A DNA stretch of 64,000 nt. Source: Pirellulaceae bacterium. Its GTDB lineage: Bacteria; Planctomycetota; Planctomycetia; Pirellulales; Pirellulaceae. Both the position numbers and the translations under genes were made by a program. Below the pieces are notes generated by a model. It worked only from the letters and a program-made list of their open reading frames with translations, was not told the origin of the DNA and made no database searches. This document shows, in pieces, positions 46,226 to 55,033 of this stretch (position 1 is the stretch's first letter; every line of letters begins with the position of its first letter). The DNA lies in assembly GCA_029243025.1 (NCBI GenBank), contig JAQWSU010000042.1, forward strand, positions 62,001-126,000, read 5' to 3'.

Positions 46226-47173
46226 ATGCGAATATTGATTGTGACACCGGGTGTTCGCGGTTCGCGAACCGGAAATCAAATTACGGCTTTGCGATGGGCG
46301 CGGATCCTGCGCGGTTTACGCCATTCGGTCGCGATCGCGTCAAGTTATGAAAAGCAAGCCTGCGATCTTTTGATCGCGCTTCATGCTCGGAAGAGTGCGG
46401 GGACGATTTGTCGATTTCGGCAGGCGTTGAATTCTGTTCCCCTGATTGTCGCGTTGACCGGTACCGATTTGTATGGTGACTTGGGGCGATCGCCCGCTGC
46501 GCGAAAGAGCATCGACCTGGCCGACTATGTCATCTTGCTTCAGCCTGCTGGCATCGAGCCGATTCCCGAGAGGCTGCGTGCCAAATGTCGGGTGATTTAT
46601 CAATCGGCGATTGCTTCGTCTCCTCGCCGCCCGCTCAAGCGATCTTTTGAGGTGGTCATATCGGGGCATTTGCGGCCAGTGAAAGATCCGTTCCGAGCGG
46701 CCTATGCGGTGCGGCATCTGCCCATCGATTCGCGGCTTTGTATTACCCATCTTGGTGCAGCGCTGAGTGCGGAAATGAGGCGGCGCGCCGACTTAGAAAT
46801 GCTGCGCAATACACGTTATCGATGGTGGGGGAATGTGCCTCACTGGCGTTCCCGGCAGTTAATTGCCCGCGGCCGAGCTTTAGTTCTGAGTTCAAGAATG
46901 GAAGGCGGCGCGAGTGTGATTGCTGAGTCCATTGTTAATCGTACGCCCGTGATTGCCTCCGACATTTCGGGGAATCGAGGCATGTTGGGAGCTGACTATC
47001 CCGGATTATTCGCTTGCGGTAATACACTTGAATTGCGATCCATGTTGTGGAAAGTTGAGCAGGACGTGAGTTTCCGAAATGAACTGCGACGACGGGTAAC
47101 GGCGCGGCTCCCCAATCACTCACCGATGACCGAGCAGCGTAGTTGGCGAAAACTAATTAGCGAACTGAGCTAA
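46226..47173 (+). CDS. senB: SenB-like selenosugar synthase (TIGR04348-type glycosyltransferase)
   Basis: A 315-aa GT-B-type glycosyltransferase. Diagnostic segments are GNQITALRWARIL near residue 18, LIALHARKSAG near 50, VALTGTDLYGDLGRSP near 75, VVISGHLRPVKDPFRAA near 145 and SSRMEGGASVIAESI near 220, then ISGNRGMLGADYPGLF. These match the SenB family, which makes a selenosugar from UDP-sugar and selenophosphate in selenoneine biosynthesis. No SenA (EgtB-like) or SenC/SelD gene is seen in the window, so the pathway would have to be completed elsewhere. The start is the ATG at 46226 (GAAGGG upstream). It overlaps the convergent PP-loop gene by 4 bp. Whether it uses selenium or sulfur is unproven. 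Confidence 0.72.
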   Translation: MRILIVTPGVRGSRTGNQITALRWARILRGLRHSVAIASSYEKQACDLLIALHARKSAGTICRFRQALNSVPLIVALTGTDLYGDLGRSPAARKSIDLADYVILLQPAGIEPIPERLRAKCRVIYQSAIASSPRRPLKRSFEVVISGHLRPVKDPFRAAYAVRHLPIDSRLCITHLGAALSAEMRRRADLEMLRNTRYRWWGNVPHWRSRQLIARGRALVLSSRMEGGASVIAESIVNRTPVIASDISGNRGMLGADYPGLFACGNTLELRSMLWKVEQDVSFRNELRRRVTARLPNHSPMTEQRSWRKLISELS

Positions 47174-48177
47174 TTCGTATGGGGAGTTTGTGTCAATGTT
47201 TTCATTCGATCGACCGCTGGATTTGCCTGAATGATTATTTCTCGCCTCGATTTCCCGTTGTCGATTTCAGCCGTTTGTGGATCGGTTTTTCCGATGCGGC
47301 TGAAACGTAACAGTAAGGCGCCGGCGCATTCCACCGCCTTGGGCGATATTTGTCCCGACACCAAAACGATGGGGCCCGGAAAATTTTGCGGCGAAATAAG
47401 TACCGTGGAAATAGGAGGAGTTGTTTTGTGGAGGGAGCGCAAAGCATCATTGTCAGACGCATTTCTCCCGACGATGATCTTGGTCTTGGCATCGAGTCGG
47501 AAATGGCGACCATGCTTGAGTGATTCGAAATCCCAAACGGCATTCATCTGGTTGTATTGAAGTAGGTCGAAGACCTTGCGACCGAACGCAGGTTCGGTAA
47601 GTGCGCATCCGGAGGCGATCTGAGGGATTTGTTTGACGCCCAATTCTCTCGCGAGTTCGATTAACCCTTTTCGACTGCTACCGGTGAAGCCATAGAGTTG
47701 ATTCCGATCAACCAGTCCGGATCGCTCCGGCAAGGTGGGTGGTAAGCACAAGGCGGATAAGGGACGCAGCAGCTGGTCGTCAAGCTGGGAATGGAACGAA
47801 ATGATTTCGAGATCCCGTCGCTTTTGGTCTTTGGCTCGCTGACCAATGATTTCGCCGCTAATCAGAAAGTCAGCTTCACTTTGACGCATGCATTCCGCCG
47901 CTTTGCGAAACATGTAGATGCGGCAATCGAGGCAAGGATTGGCACCGCGGCCATAACCAAAACGTGGGCTTTCGATTAGCTCGAAGTAGTCTGCGTCCGG
48001 TTTTATGATCGTCAGCTTGATGCCAAGTGTGTGGGCTGCTTGGGCCGCTTCATGATGGCAATTGGTGTAAATTGTTTGAAAGTGCAACGCTTCGACGTCA
48101 ATCTCTTGGAGCTGCATTAAGCGGATTGCAAGCAGGCTGTCGAGTGCACCAGAGAGTAAAGCAAGACAGCCAGGCAT
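47170..48177 (-). CDS. PP-loop (ThiI/MnmA-like) sulfurtransferase-type protein with NFACT-R-like domain
   Basis: A 335-aa protein. Residues 6-14 (LLSGALDSL) are a variant of the SGGxDS PP-loop for ATP pyrophosphate binding. NPCLDCRIYMFRKA near residue 84 contributes a Cys pair as in tRNA-thiolation enzymes, and IASGCALTEPAFGRKV adds another Cys. The C-terminal part (about 215-320) with LKHGRHFRLDAKTKIIVGRNASDN and NFPGPIVLVSG resembles the DUF814/NFACT-R domain seen in a family annotated as tRNA thiouridylase-like. It would adenylate tRNA or another substrate for sulfur or selenium insertion. It is convergent with the SenB-like gene. Confidence 0.7.
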   Translation of the reverse strand: MPGCLALLSGALDSLLAIRLMQLQEIDVEALHFQTIYTNCHHEAAQAAHTLGIKLTIIKPDADYFELIESPRFGYGRGANPCLDCRIYMFRKAAECMRQSEADFLISGEIIGQRAKDQKRRDLEIISFHSQLDDQLLRPLSALCLPPTLPERSGLVDRNQLYGFTGSSRKGLIELARELGVKQIPQIASGCALTEPAFGRKVFDLLQYNQMNAVWDFESLKHGRHFRLDAKTKIIVGRNASDNDALRSLHKTTPPISTVLISPQNFPGPIVLVSGQISPKAVECAGALLLRFSRIGKTDPQTAEIDNGKSRREIIIQANPAVDRMKTLTQTPHTN

Positions 48178-48225
48178 GCCTGTGGGGTAATCTTTAGATT
48201 GGTTGTGGTGCTGCTTCCCGACGTG

Positions 48226-48960
48226 TCAAGCGTCAGCAAGGAAAGGAGGTTGATTTCCGTTTAGATTGGCGAGTGCATTGCCCGCAGCTCGCTGTTCCGC
48301 CGCCTTTTTATTTTCGCCCCAGGCTGGAGGAAATGTGCGATTGTTGAATTGGGCAGCCACGCAAAATCTTTTTTCGTGATCCGGACCCCGTTCGTCGATC
48401 AGATGATAGGTTGGGGTTGCACCAAAGTCCCGCTGAACCAGTTGCTGCAACATCGACTTGTAGTTGTCATCGGTTTCACCGGAGGCAGCTAGATCAATTT
48501 CTTCCTGCATGGTACGTCGCACAAATGAACGCGAGGCTTCATTGCCGCCATCGAGGTAGATCGCTGCCACCACCGACTCAAAGACGTCTGCCAACAACGA
48601 CCGAGGCACAGGTTGTTCGGTCGAGATACCCTTGCCAACGATCAGCATGGGTTCGAGATCCATGCGGTGACTTAATTTGGCACAAGTTTGGCGGCTCACG
48701 ACCACTGACTTGATACGTGTTAGCTGTCCTTCGAGTAGCTCGGGAAATTGTTGAAACAACATTTCGCAGACCACATAGCCCAGAATCGCGTCGCCCAGGA
48801 ATTCGAGACGTTCGTTCGATGCAAGACGATGTTGCGCGCCGGAGGCATGTGTTAAGGCTGCATGCAGCAGCGATTTGTTCTGAAATGTGTAGCCGAGTCT
48901 CTCTTCACAAAGCTTCAAATGCTCGGAGATGTCGGAAGAAAACTCGGCGTCAGAATCCAT
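48226..48960 (-). CDS. rnc: Ribonuclease III
   Basis: A 244-aa dsRNA endonuclease. The RNase III signature appears as NERLEFLGDAILGYVVCEMLF near residue 45, with the catalytic Glu and Asp pair, and LADVFESVVAAIYLDGG near residue 120 provides the second acidic set. The dsRNA-binding domain follows from about residue 165 (KSMLQQLVQRDFGATPTYHL to the KKAAEQRAAGNALANL helix). It matures rRNA and regulates mRNAs. The gene stands alone, 49 bp upstream of (and codirectional with) the PP-loop gene. Confidence 0.92.
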   Translation of the reverse strand: MDSDAEFSSDISEHLKLCEERLGYTFQNKSLLHAALTHASGAQHRLASNERLEFLGDAILGYVVCEMLFQQFPELLEGQLTRIKSVVVSRQTCAKLSHRMDLEPMLIVGKGISTEQPVPRSLLADVFESVVAAIYLDGGNEASRSFVRRTMQEEIDLAASGETDDNYKSMLQQLVQRDFGATPTYHLIDERGPDHEKRFCVAAQFNNRTFPPAWGENKKAAEQRAAGNALANLNGNQPPFLADA

Positions 48961-49289
48961 GAACTAGCTCGATAGATGTAGCGGATGAGGGGTGCAGCGG
49001 AGGGAGGTGGCGGGCCGCCAAAAAATTGAATTCGCACGCTGATTTAGTCCCCACCCTAGTCTGGGACCAATACTATGTCAATTCGAGCTGTCGAAGATGT
49101 TCCGGACGCTTAGCCTGAATTGGAGGCTGGATCCGACTCCGTGAGACGATGAACTTGACCTTGATGGGGACGAGACCAACAATGCTACGTCACGTCAGCC
49201 GTGGGAGACGAGAAAATCGCATTTCAAGGTGGCTCGTCTGTCGTGGTGATACGCTTAGTTGAAAAACATCAACGCAGGGGTTGTGGTTC
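48961..49289. other. Divergent intergenic region upstream of the CbiA-like gene
   Basis: A 329-bp gap between the RNase III and CbiA-like genes. I looked for a cobalamin riboswitch before the CbiA-like gene and saw no matching consensus. CCCACCCTAGTCTGGG (around 49051-49066) is a weak partial inverted repeat. No gene is apparent. Confidence 0.4.
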
Positions 49290-50594
49290 ATGATTCAGCT
49301 TCCCCGGATCGCCATCGGCTCGATTCAGCAGAATACAGAGATTGAACCGTTCTTGGGCGCTTTGTTGCAGGTCTTGCGTCAAACAGTCGTCGACGCCCAA
49401 GTCTTCCGGTCGCAGTCGCGTTTTGTCGCCGTTGATGCGGGTCGCATTGTAACGGGTAAAGGTCAGCGACATCTGGACAGCTGGCTGATGTCGCCTGACG
49501 CGTGTCGACGAGCCTTCAGTTATGGCAGTCAGGGAGCGGATTTGTCGATCGTCGTCGGTCCGTACTCGGATGTAAGCCAGCGTGACTACCGTGGTGGCAC
49601 ACTGGGCGCCCTCTGCAATTGGCTCGAATTGCCCCAGGCAATTCTGCTTGATGTGTCTCAACTTGGCCACTGCCGTTTGCCACAACTGCCCTCCGAGGCC
49701 CGTGGCCTATTCTTGACCGGAGTGGGGTCGATGGACGACCTCTATCGCTGGCAAACCTATCTGGAATCCCACTCCGATCTCCAATTTCTGGGGGCGACGA
49801 TGGATTCGGAGATCCTACGTCATCAGTGGCATAATCGGTCCCTCGCGGGGGGCTGTCCCAAGGAGTTGATCGATCTGCTGGCGGACCAACTGTCCCGCTC
49901 TTTCCGCTGGGATCGATTATCTGAACTTTCCCGACAATCGGTGCCGAGTTGGACCGACGAGCTCGCGATCACTCCGACGTTTGGTCGGTTTCATTCCGGA
50001 GTTGCAATCGCTTACGATGAAGCTTTCAACTGCTACTTCCCGGACACGCTTGATGCGTTGGAGAGGCAAGGCGCCAAAATCTGCGACTTTTCGCCGCTGC
50101 GAGGAGATAAATTACCGCGAGGGTGCGAAACAGTGTTATTTGGATGTGGTCACCCAGAACGTTTTGCACCTCGATTGTCGCGGAACCACTGTATGAAACA
50201 GGCGCTGCACCAGCACGTCAGAGCGGGGGGGCGTGTTTATGCGGAAGGGGGCGGTCTATCCTACGTTTGTCGAGTGTTGAAGTGTCGGCATGGTCGATAC
50301 GAGATGGCCGGTCTTCTTCCGGCTGTTGTTCGGCAATGTCACCGTGATTCGGCCCCGGTTGAGTTTCGCATGGCTCGTACCAATTGGCTTGCTCCCGCCG
50401 AGACAATCGTACGGGGATATGAAAATCCTTGTTGGCAACTGTTGGCAAATCAAGGGTTGAGAGATTACAGCGATGGTCGTCTGCAAGTGGTCGGTTGCCG
50501 TGGCGTGATCGGGAGCCGTCTCCATCTTCATTTTGCTTCCCAGCCGAGCATGCTGAGAAATCTTCTCCATTCGGGTAAAACGGTGGATTGTTAG
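49290..50594 (+). CDS. CbiA/CobB-like protein lacking P-loop and glutaminase cysteine (pseudoenzyme)
   Basis: The 434-aa protein aligns by eye with cobyrinic acid a,c-diamide synthase along its length. RHLDSWLMSPDACRRAF near residue 65 corresponds to the LDPWLM region, the VAIAYDEAFNCYFPDTLDAL segment near 238 is the start of the GATase domain, and LHLHFAS is near the end. However, the N-terminal GxxxxGKT P-loop is replaced by IAIGSIQQNTEIEPF, and the catalytic Cys of AECGG is Gly (AEGGG, Gly320). It therefore should not hydrolyse glutamine or ATP as CbiA does. The ATG at 49290 has AGGGG 9 nt upstream. A binding, scaffold or new catalytic role is likely. Confidence 0.78.
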   Translation: MIQLPRIAIGSIQQNTEIEPFLGALLQVLRQTVVDAQVFRSQSRFVAVDAGRIVTGKGQRHLDSWLMSPDACRRAFSYGSQGADLSIVVGPYSDVSQRDYRGGTLGALCNWLELPQAILLDVSQLGHCRLPQLPSEARGLFLTGVGSMDDLYRWQTYLESHSDLQFLGATMDSEILRHQWHNRSLAGGCPKELIDLLADQLSRSFRWDRLSELSRQSVPSWTDELAITPTFGRFHSGVAIAYDEAFNCYFPDTLDALERQGAKICDFSPLRGDKLPRGCETVLFGCGHPERFAPRLSRNHCMKQALHQHVRAGGRVYAEGGGLSYVCRVLKCRHGRYEMAGLLPAVVRQCHRDSAPVEFRMARTNWLAPAETIVRGYENPCWQLLANQGLRDYSDGRLQVVGCRGVIGSRLHLHFASQPSMLRNLLHSGKTVDC

Positions 50595-50797
50595 ACGATT
50601 GTCGGTCTTGCGTCCAATTTCGGCTCGAACAACCGATTCGCCTGAGTATGCTGAAGGCTTTCGTTCACCGGAACCAAAAACGTTTTTGCACTGGCCTTTT
50701 CCCTTTGGGTGACGCATCTTAAAGTTGCGGATACCTATCGGACGGATCGAGACACGGCATTTATCGCGTTGCGCCGCTTTTTCACTGGATTTCACTC

Positions 50798-52141
50798 ATG
50801 ATTAACACGCTTTTTTTGCCCGAACTCCGTGAGATGCTGAGCTCTCATAATGCGGCCGATTTAAGCGAATTCTGCGAAGCGATTCATCCGGCAGCAACGG
50901 CCGATTTCATGTCAGGGCTGAGCGCCACCGAGGCTTGGCAAGTCTTGCAGCATGCATCGTCGGAAACGCGGGCCGAAATCTTTCACTATTTTGAACCCGA
51001 CCGCCAAATCCGGATTCTCAAAAAGCAGGATCGAGGGCAAATCGTTGAGTTACTGACGATGATGGCGCCCGATGATCGAGTCGATCTGCTGAATGAAGTG
51101 GATGACAGTCTTGCCCATGAACTCGTTGCTCTACTACCCGCTGACGAGCGACGGGAAACGCTTCGGCTCAGTGCCTATCCCGAGGATACGGCGGGTGCCG
51201 TGATGACCACGGAATTGGTCAAACTGTCGGAAAACCTCACGGTCAGCGAAGCGCTCGATGAGCTGCGGAAGTTAGCGAAAGAAGCGGAAACAATCTACTA
51301 CGTCTATGTGGTGGATGAATCGGACCATTTACGGGGCGTGCTTTCAGCCAGAGACCTTATCTCCTCGCTGTCGACTCCGAATCGCTTACTTCATGACATC
51401 ATGGAAACGGAGCCCATTACGGTTGATGCCTATGATGATCAAGAAGATGTGGCTCGAAAGGTTGCTCAATATGACCTGTTGGCGATCCCGGTGGTAGACG
51501 AGCAGCACCGAATGCTCGGTATTATCACGCATGATGATGTGATCGATGTGGTTCGTGAAGAAGCGACCGAAGATGCTCAACGCATCGGTGGTGTGGCTCC
51601 GCTGGAAGCCGGATATTTGCAGACGCCCATTTGGAGATTGTTTTGGAATCGAGGCATCTGGCTGTTACCGCTTTTTTTTGCCGCTTTGCTGACGGCCGGG
51701 GCGATTCACAACTATGAAGTCCAGCTCGATAAGTGGAGCTTTCTGATTTGGTTTCTTCCGCTGGTGATTTCATCCGGAGGGAATTCTGGAAACCAGTCGG
51801 CAACTCTCGTGATTACTGCCTTGACGAATGGGAATGTTCGTTTGGGAGATTGGTTCATGGTGATCGCGCGAGAGTTCACGATGGGCTTGCTACTGGGGGG
51901 CGCACTGGCAATGGTTTTTCTTCCTGTCGGGTTTACTGTCGCCCCCGATGCTGTCCTGGTGGTCCCGCTGACATTATTGCTGGTTGTTGTTTGCGGTACG
52001 CTGGTAGGCTCTGCCTTGCCGTTGATTTTTCAAAGGTTAGGGCAAGACCCGGCTCTGATGAGCAATCCGTTTGTTGCCGGAATTGTTGATATCGTGGGGA
52101 TCATTATCTACGTCAACGTGGCGATTATGATCTTGAGCTAG
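50798..52141 (+). CDS. mgtE: MgtE-type magnesium transporter
   Basis: A 447-aa inner-membrane Mg2+ channel. The N-terminal helical domain (about residues 1-130) has MgtE superhelix repeats with LLNEVDDSLAHELVALLPADER. Two CBS domains (about 135-255; SARDLISSL, ITHDDVIDVV) follow, then five C-terminal helices (about 275-447), including the conserved SSGGNSGNQSATLVI segment and SNPFVAGIVDIVGIIIY at the end, which line the pore. MgtE is regulated by Mg2+ binding to the N and CBS domains. No Mg-sensing leader was recognised upstream (50595-50797). Confidence 0.93.
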   Translation: MINTLFLPELREMLSSHNAADLSEFCEAIHPAATADFMSGLSATEAWQVLQHASSETRAEIFHYFEPDRQIRILKKQDRGQIVELLTMMAPDDRVDLLNEVDDSLAHELVALLPADERRETLRLSAYPEDTAGAVMTTELVKLSENLTVSEALDELRKLAKEAETIYYVYVVDESDHLRGVLSARDLISSLSTPNRLLHDIMETEPITVDAYDDQEDVARKVAQYDLLAIPVVDEQHRMLGIITHDDVIDVVREEATEDAQRIGGVAPLEAGYLQTPIWRLFWNRGIWLLPLFFAALLTAGAIHNYEVQLDKWSFLIWFLPLVISSGGNSGNQSATLVITALTNGNVRLGDWFMVIAREFTMGLLLGGALAMVFLPVGFTVAPDAVLVVPLTLLLVVVCGTLVGSALPLIFQRLGQDPALMSNPFVAGIVDIVGIIIYVNVAIMILS

Positions 52142-52231
52142 TTGCTCTGCCTTGACGAGTTTTGCCGAGAAGAGTGGCGTCGAGTTGGGGGCAACCCGAG
52201 CTGAAGTTAGAATCAGCTTTTGATTAGCTCA

Positions 52232-52570
52232 TCAAATATCGAGCGCAGGTTCGCCCAGATAGAGCTCAAGAATTTGGCTCTGAACCTTGATGGCTCGGAT
52301 CAAAACCCAAATCTGTTCGTTACTGAATTTGCTGGGATCTGATTGAGCCAGCTCCTCGAGTTCTGCGGTCATGGCCGCATGTTGGTCCGTTGCTGCTTGT
52401 AACCGCAGGCTCATTTCACGCCAGGCCGCTGCGACCGTGTCGGGATCAGCTAAATCGTCGACGCAATCACTGGCGTTTGATAGCAAGAGGCAGAGTCGAG
52501 CTATTTGAGTTGTGTCGGCGTTGGGCTCGAGTTGTTCAATTTTTTGAGCGAGTGTTTGGCAGTCAGTCAT
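52232..52570 (-). CDS. Small helical protein of unknown function
   Basis: A 112-aa acidic, almost entirely helical protein (TLAQKIEQLEPNADTTQIARL, then AAWREMSLRLQAATDQHAAM and IWVLIRAIKVQSQILELYL). No domain is recognised. Length and composition are compatible with a coiled-coil or small adaptor. It lies between MgtE and the GT4 gene on the strand opposite MgtE. Codon use is normal and there is one start ATG at 52570; it is likely real but functionally unassigned. Confidence 0.6.
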   Translation of the reverse strand: MTDCQTLAQKIEQLEPNADTTQIARLCLLLSNASDCVDDLADPDTVAAAWREMSLRLQAATDQHAAMTAELEELAQSDPSKFSNEQIWVLIRAIKVQSQILELYLGEPALDI

Positions 52571-52711
52571 CGTTAGCTAAGTCGGGGTGAAGTTGCCATC
52601 AGAACGAATGCTTGGTGGTTTCCGGATCCCTCGGTTCACGCTGAATTTTCTTCCGTCAATGTGATACTTTAGCTTAAGAAAACGACGATGAAATCGACAT
52701 GGAAATTTGGT

Positions 52712-53827
52712 CTAAAGCTCTGTGGTGAGTGCGTGGTAATGTTGCATCAAATGGGTGGCCGCTCGTTGTTTCCCGAAAACATCGTTCGCTCTTTTCCTCG
52801 CCATTTTCCCCATCATTTCTCGCTTTCGAGCGGAGTTGAGCAAATCTTGCAGGATTTCAGCAGCATGGATCGGATTGCTCGGGCGGAGCAAGGTGGCCGA
52901 GCCACTTGCTGGGGGGAAGATTTCAGATGTACCACCAACATCGGTTGCCACAATGCAACATCCACTGGCAGCCGCCTCCAGCAGCACGCGTCCGAGGGGT
53001 TCCTGACGAGCGAAATGGGCGAGAATGGTGAATTCTGGCAGCAACTGTTCGACATCGTCCCGGCGTCCGAGAAAATGCACACGACCGGACAGTTGTTCGT
53101 TGGCAGACTGATGAAGCCGGTGCTCATATTCAATTGCTTCCGCTTTTTCCGAGTGGCGCTGACCGACGAGCACAAGGTGCGGCGTCGGCTCACTTATCTG
53201 TGCTGTTGTCGCCAGAAGTTGATCAACTCCTTTCCGCATGCCAATTTGTCCGATACTACCGATCAGTGGGGTTGATGCGGCTAAGCCCAATTCTTGGTGC
53301 AAAAATCCGGTGGGCTCGCGAGGATAGAATCTCATCAGATCAACGCCATTGTGAACGACATGGATTTGTTCCGCTGGAAATTTGGCCTTTCGGTACCAGT
53401 CTCGCGTGGCCGAAGAAACGGCCAACAATCTTGTATGCGCCAGCACATCGCCGGCGGCCGTTTGGCTCAAACGCATCATATCCCGCAGGTGTCCAAGGCT
53501 TGGAATTCCCAAATCACGGCAAATCGGACCCGACAAGCGGCTCATCGACAGGCTGTTTGCGTGAATTAGATCGGGTTGCACTCGTTGGATGATCTGCTTC
53601 AGCTGCTGTCGTCGTTCATCTTGACTCGCTTGACTGGCAGGTAAATTGAAAGGCAGTAGGGAAACGTTGAGTGCCTGAAGGTGTTTGGCCAGATCACCCT
53701 CTGCCGGCGCAGCCAGGTGGATCTCGAAATGACGGCTGACCTCTGGTAGCACGCTTAGCAGCGAATATTCGCCTCCGTTGAGCGTCGCATATTCAAGCAA
53801 GATCAAAACACGAGTTTGCAGTGGCAA
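52712..53827 (-). CDS. Glycosyltransferase family 4
   Basis: A 371-aa cytoplasmic GT-B glycosyltransferase. The N-terminal half has VLILLEYATLNGGEYSLLS and LIHANSLSMSRLSGP, and VVHNGVDLMRFYP near residue 160 precedes the nucleotide-sugar domain. GSIGQIGMRKGVDQLL near residue 192 is followed by AHFARQEPLGRVLLEAAASGC near 270, where the second Glu of EPLGRVLLE is the typical EX7E-like motif. It probably builds a surface polysaccharide or glycolipid; acceptor and donor are unknown. It stands alone. Confidence 0.87.
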   Translation of the reverse strand: MPLQTRVLILLEYATLNGGEYSLLSVLPEVSRHFEIHLAAPAEGDLAKHLQALNVSLLPFNLPASQASQDERRQQLKQIIQRVQPDLIHANSLSMSRLSGPICRDLGIPSLGHLRDMMRLSQTAAGDVLAHTRLLAVSSATRDWYRKAKFPAEQIHVVHNGVDLMRFYPREPTGFLHQELGLAASTPLIGSIGQIGMRKGVDQLLATTAQISEPTPHLVLVGQRHSEKAEAIEYEHRLHQSANEQLSGRVHFLGRRDDVEQLLPEFTILAHFARQEPLGRVLLEAAASGCCIVATDVGGTSEIFPPASGSATLLRPSNPIHAAEILQDLLNSARKREMMGKMARKRANDVFGKQRAATHLMQHYHALTTEL

Positions 53828-54230
53828 CGTGTGGCTCCTCGAATGCCTTTGTGGTCGCTATTTTAAGAGGCCTTCCGACGCTGCTCAAAACGTGCGGTGC
53901 CCGAATGGTCTTGTGATCAACTCTGGTTGTCATTTCGCCTGTTAATAGCTGCTGAGTTTAATCGTTTTCCTGCCGATCGTGGGGCGAATTCATGAGCTTC
54001 TCGCTGGGCCAGCGAGTCAATGGCCCTTCTGCCCCCGCATCCTGAAACGCGGGTTGTTCAACTGCGGGCGCCGATGATCGAAAACTTTGGTAAACTCGTG
54101 GCCCTCGTTTGGCCGTTGCCTTGGTCACCCGTTTTGTCGCTCGAATAAACAATTGTTGAGCGTTTGACGTGGCGTTCTGGCTCGGTCCACTGGCAGGATC
54201 GGCCGCATTTGATTTTAGAAGGGAGCTCTT
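53828..54230. other. Intergenic region, no gene seen
   Basis: A 403-bp divergent gap between the GT4 gene and the HAD-type gene. A minus-strand reading frame overlapping the HAD gene (53958-54311) is Ser/Ala/Pro-rich and not supported by a start signal. GAAGGGAGC at about 54218 is the ribosome site of the HAD gene. Confidence 0.4.
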
Positions 54231-54890
54231 TTGACGAAACCGCCAAGCCTGGCTGCCGTGGCGTTCGATCTTGATGGATTGATGGTGAACACCGAAGAGT
54301 TGTTTATCCAAGTCGGCACGCAGATGATCAACCGTCGAGGATTTGATTTAGATCTTGGTCTGCTTCGACAGATGATGGGCCGTCCAAGTCGCGTCAGTCT
54401 GCCACTCATGATCGACTGGTATGGACTGTCAGATTCGGTGGAAGAACTCGAAAAAGAAACGGCGGAGACGTTTCAGAGTCTCCTCAGCGATCAGTTGTCA
54501 CCGATGCCAGGACTAGTGTCATTGATTCAATATCTGGATGAGAACCAGATCCCGAAAGGGATTGCCACCAGCAGTCGGCGCTCTTTTGTCGAACGTGTGT
54601 TGGAGATTATTTCGCTGCCCACAGAATTTGACTTTGTGTTGTCTGCCGAAGATGTAAAAAATGGCAAGCCAGATCCTGAAATTTATCAGCTGGCGGCAAA
54701 AAGATTTAAGGTGGCTGCTGAGCGAATGATGGTATTGGAGGATAGTGAGGCGGGGTGCCAAGCAGCGCTCGCTGCAGCGGCCTTTGTTGTGGCGGTTCCC
54801 GGCGATCACAGCGTGGGGCACTGCTATGACGGAGTCCAATTAACGGTAAACAGTTTAGCCGACGAGCGGATTCTAGCCGCGCTTAAATAG
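54231..54890 (+). CDS. HAD-superfamily hydrolase (beta-phosphoglucomutase/phosphatase-like)
   Basis: A 219-aa HAD protein. Motif I is AFDLDGLMVNTE near residue 12 (nucleophile Asp and DxD), motif II is the Ser/Thr of GIATSSRRSF near 117, motif III Lys is in NGKPDPEIY near 145, and motif IV is MVLEDSEAG near 170. The cap insert (about 20-90) is helical, as in the phosphoglucomutase-like subgroup. It acts on a phosphorylated metabolite, probably a sugar phosphate. TTG at 54231 is chosen as start because GGGAG lies 6 nt upstream and there is no ATG close by. Confidence 0.85.
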   Translation: MTKPPSLAAVAFDLDGLMVNTEELFIQVGTQMINRRGFDLDLGLLRQMMGRPSRVSLPLMIDWYGLSDSVEELEKETAETFQSLLSDQLSPMPGLVSLIQYLDENQIPKGIATSSRRSFVERVLEIISLPTEFDFVLSAEDVKNGKPDPEIYQLAAKRFKVAAERMMVLEDSEAGCQAALAAAAFVVAVPGDHSVGHCYDGVQLTVNSLADERILAALK

Positions 54891-55033
54891 CGTGGGGTGC
54901 TTTTCACTTGACGTTTAGTCGACGGCACTGTTAGACTCAAGCAGGCAGTCAATTCGCTTCGCCGACGAGGGCCAATGCAAGGGCCTCGTTTCTCTTGGCG
55001 AGGACCGTGGCAAAACATGGAAGTGGTGCAAGG

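Noticed and set aside
48961-49289. Cobalamin riboswitch ahead of the CbiA-like gene
   Set aside because: The conserved B12-box and core sequences are not present on either strand.
53958-54311. 117-codon minus-strand frame overlapping the HAD gene start
   Set aside because: It is Ser/Ala-rich without domain pattern and overlaps a well-supported gene with a good ribosome site.
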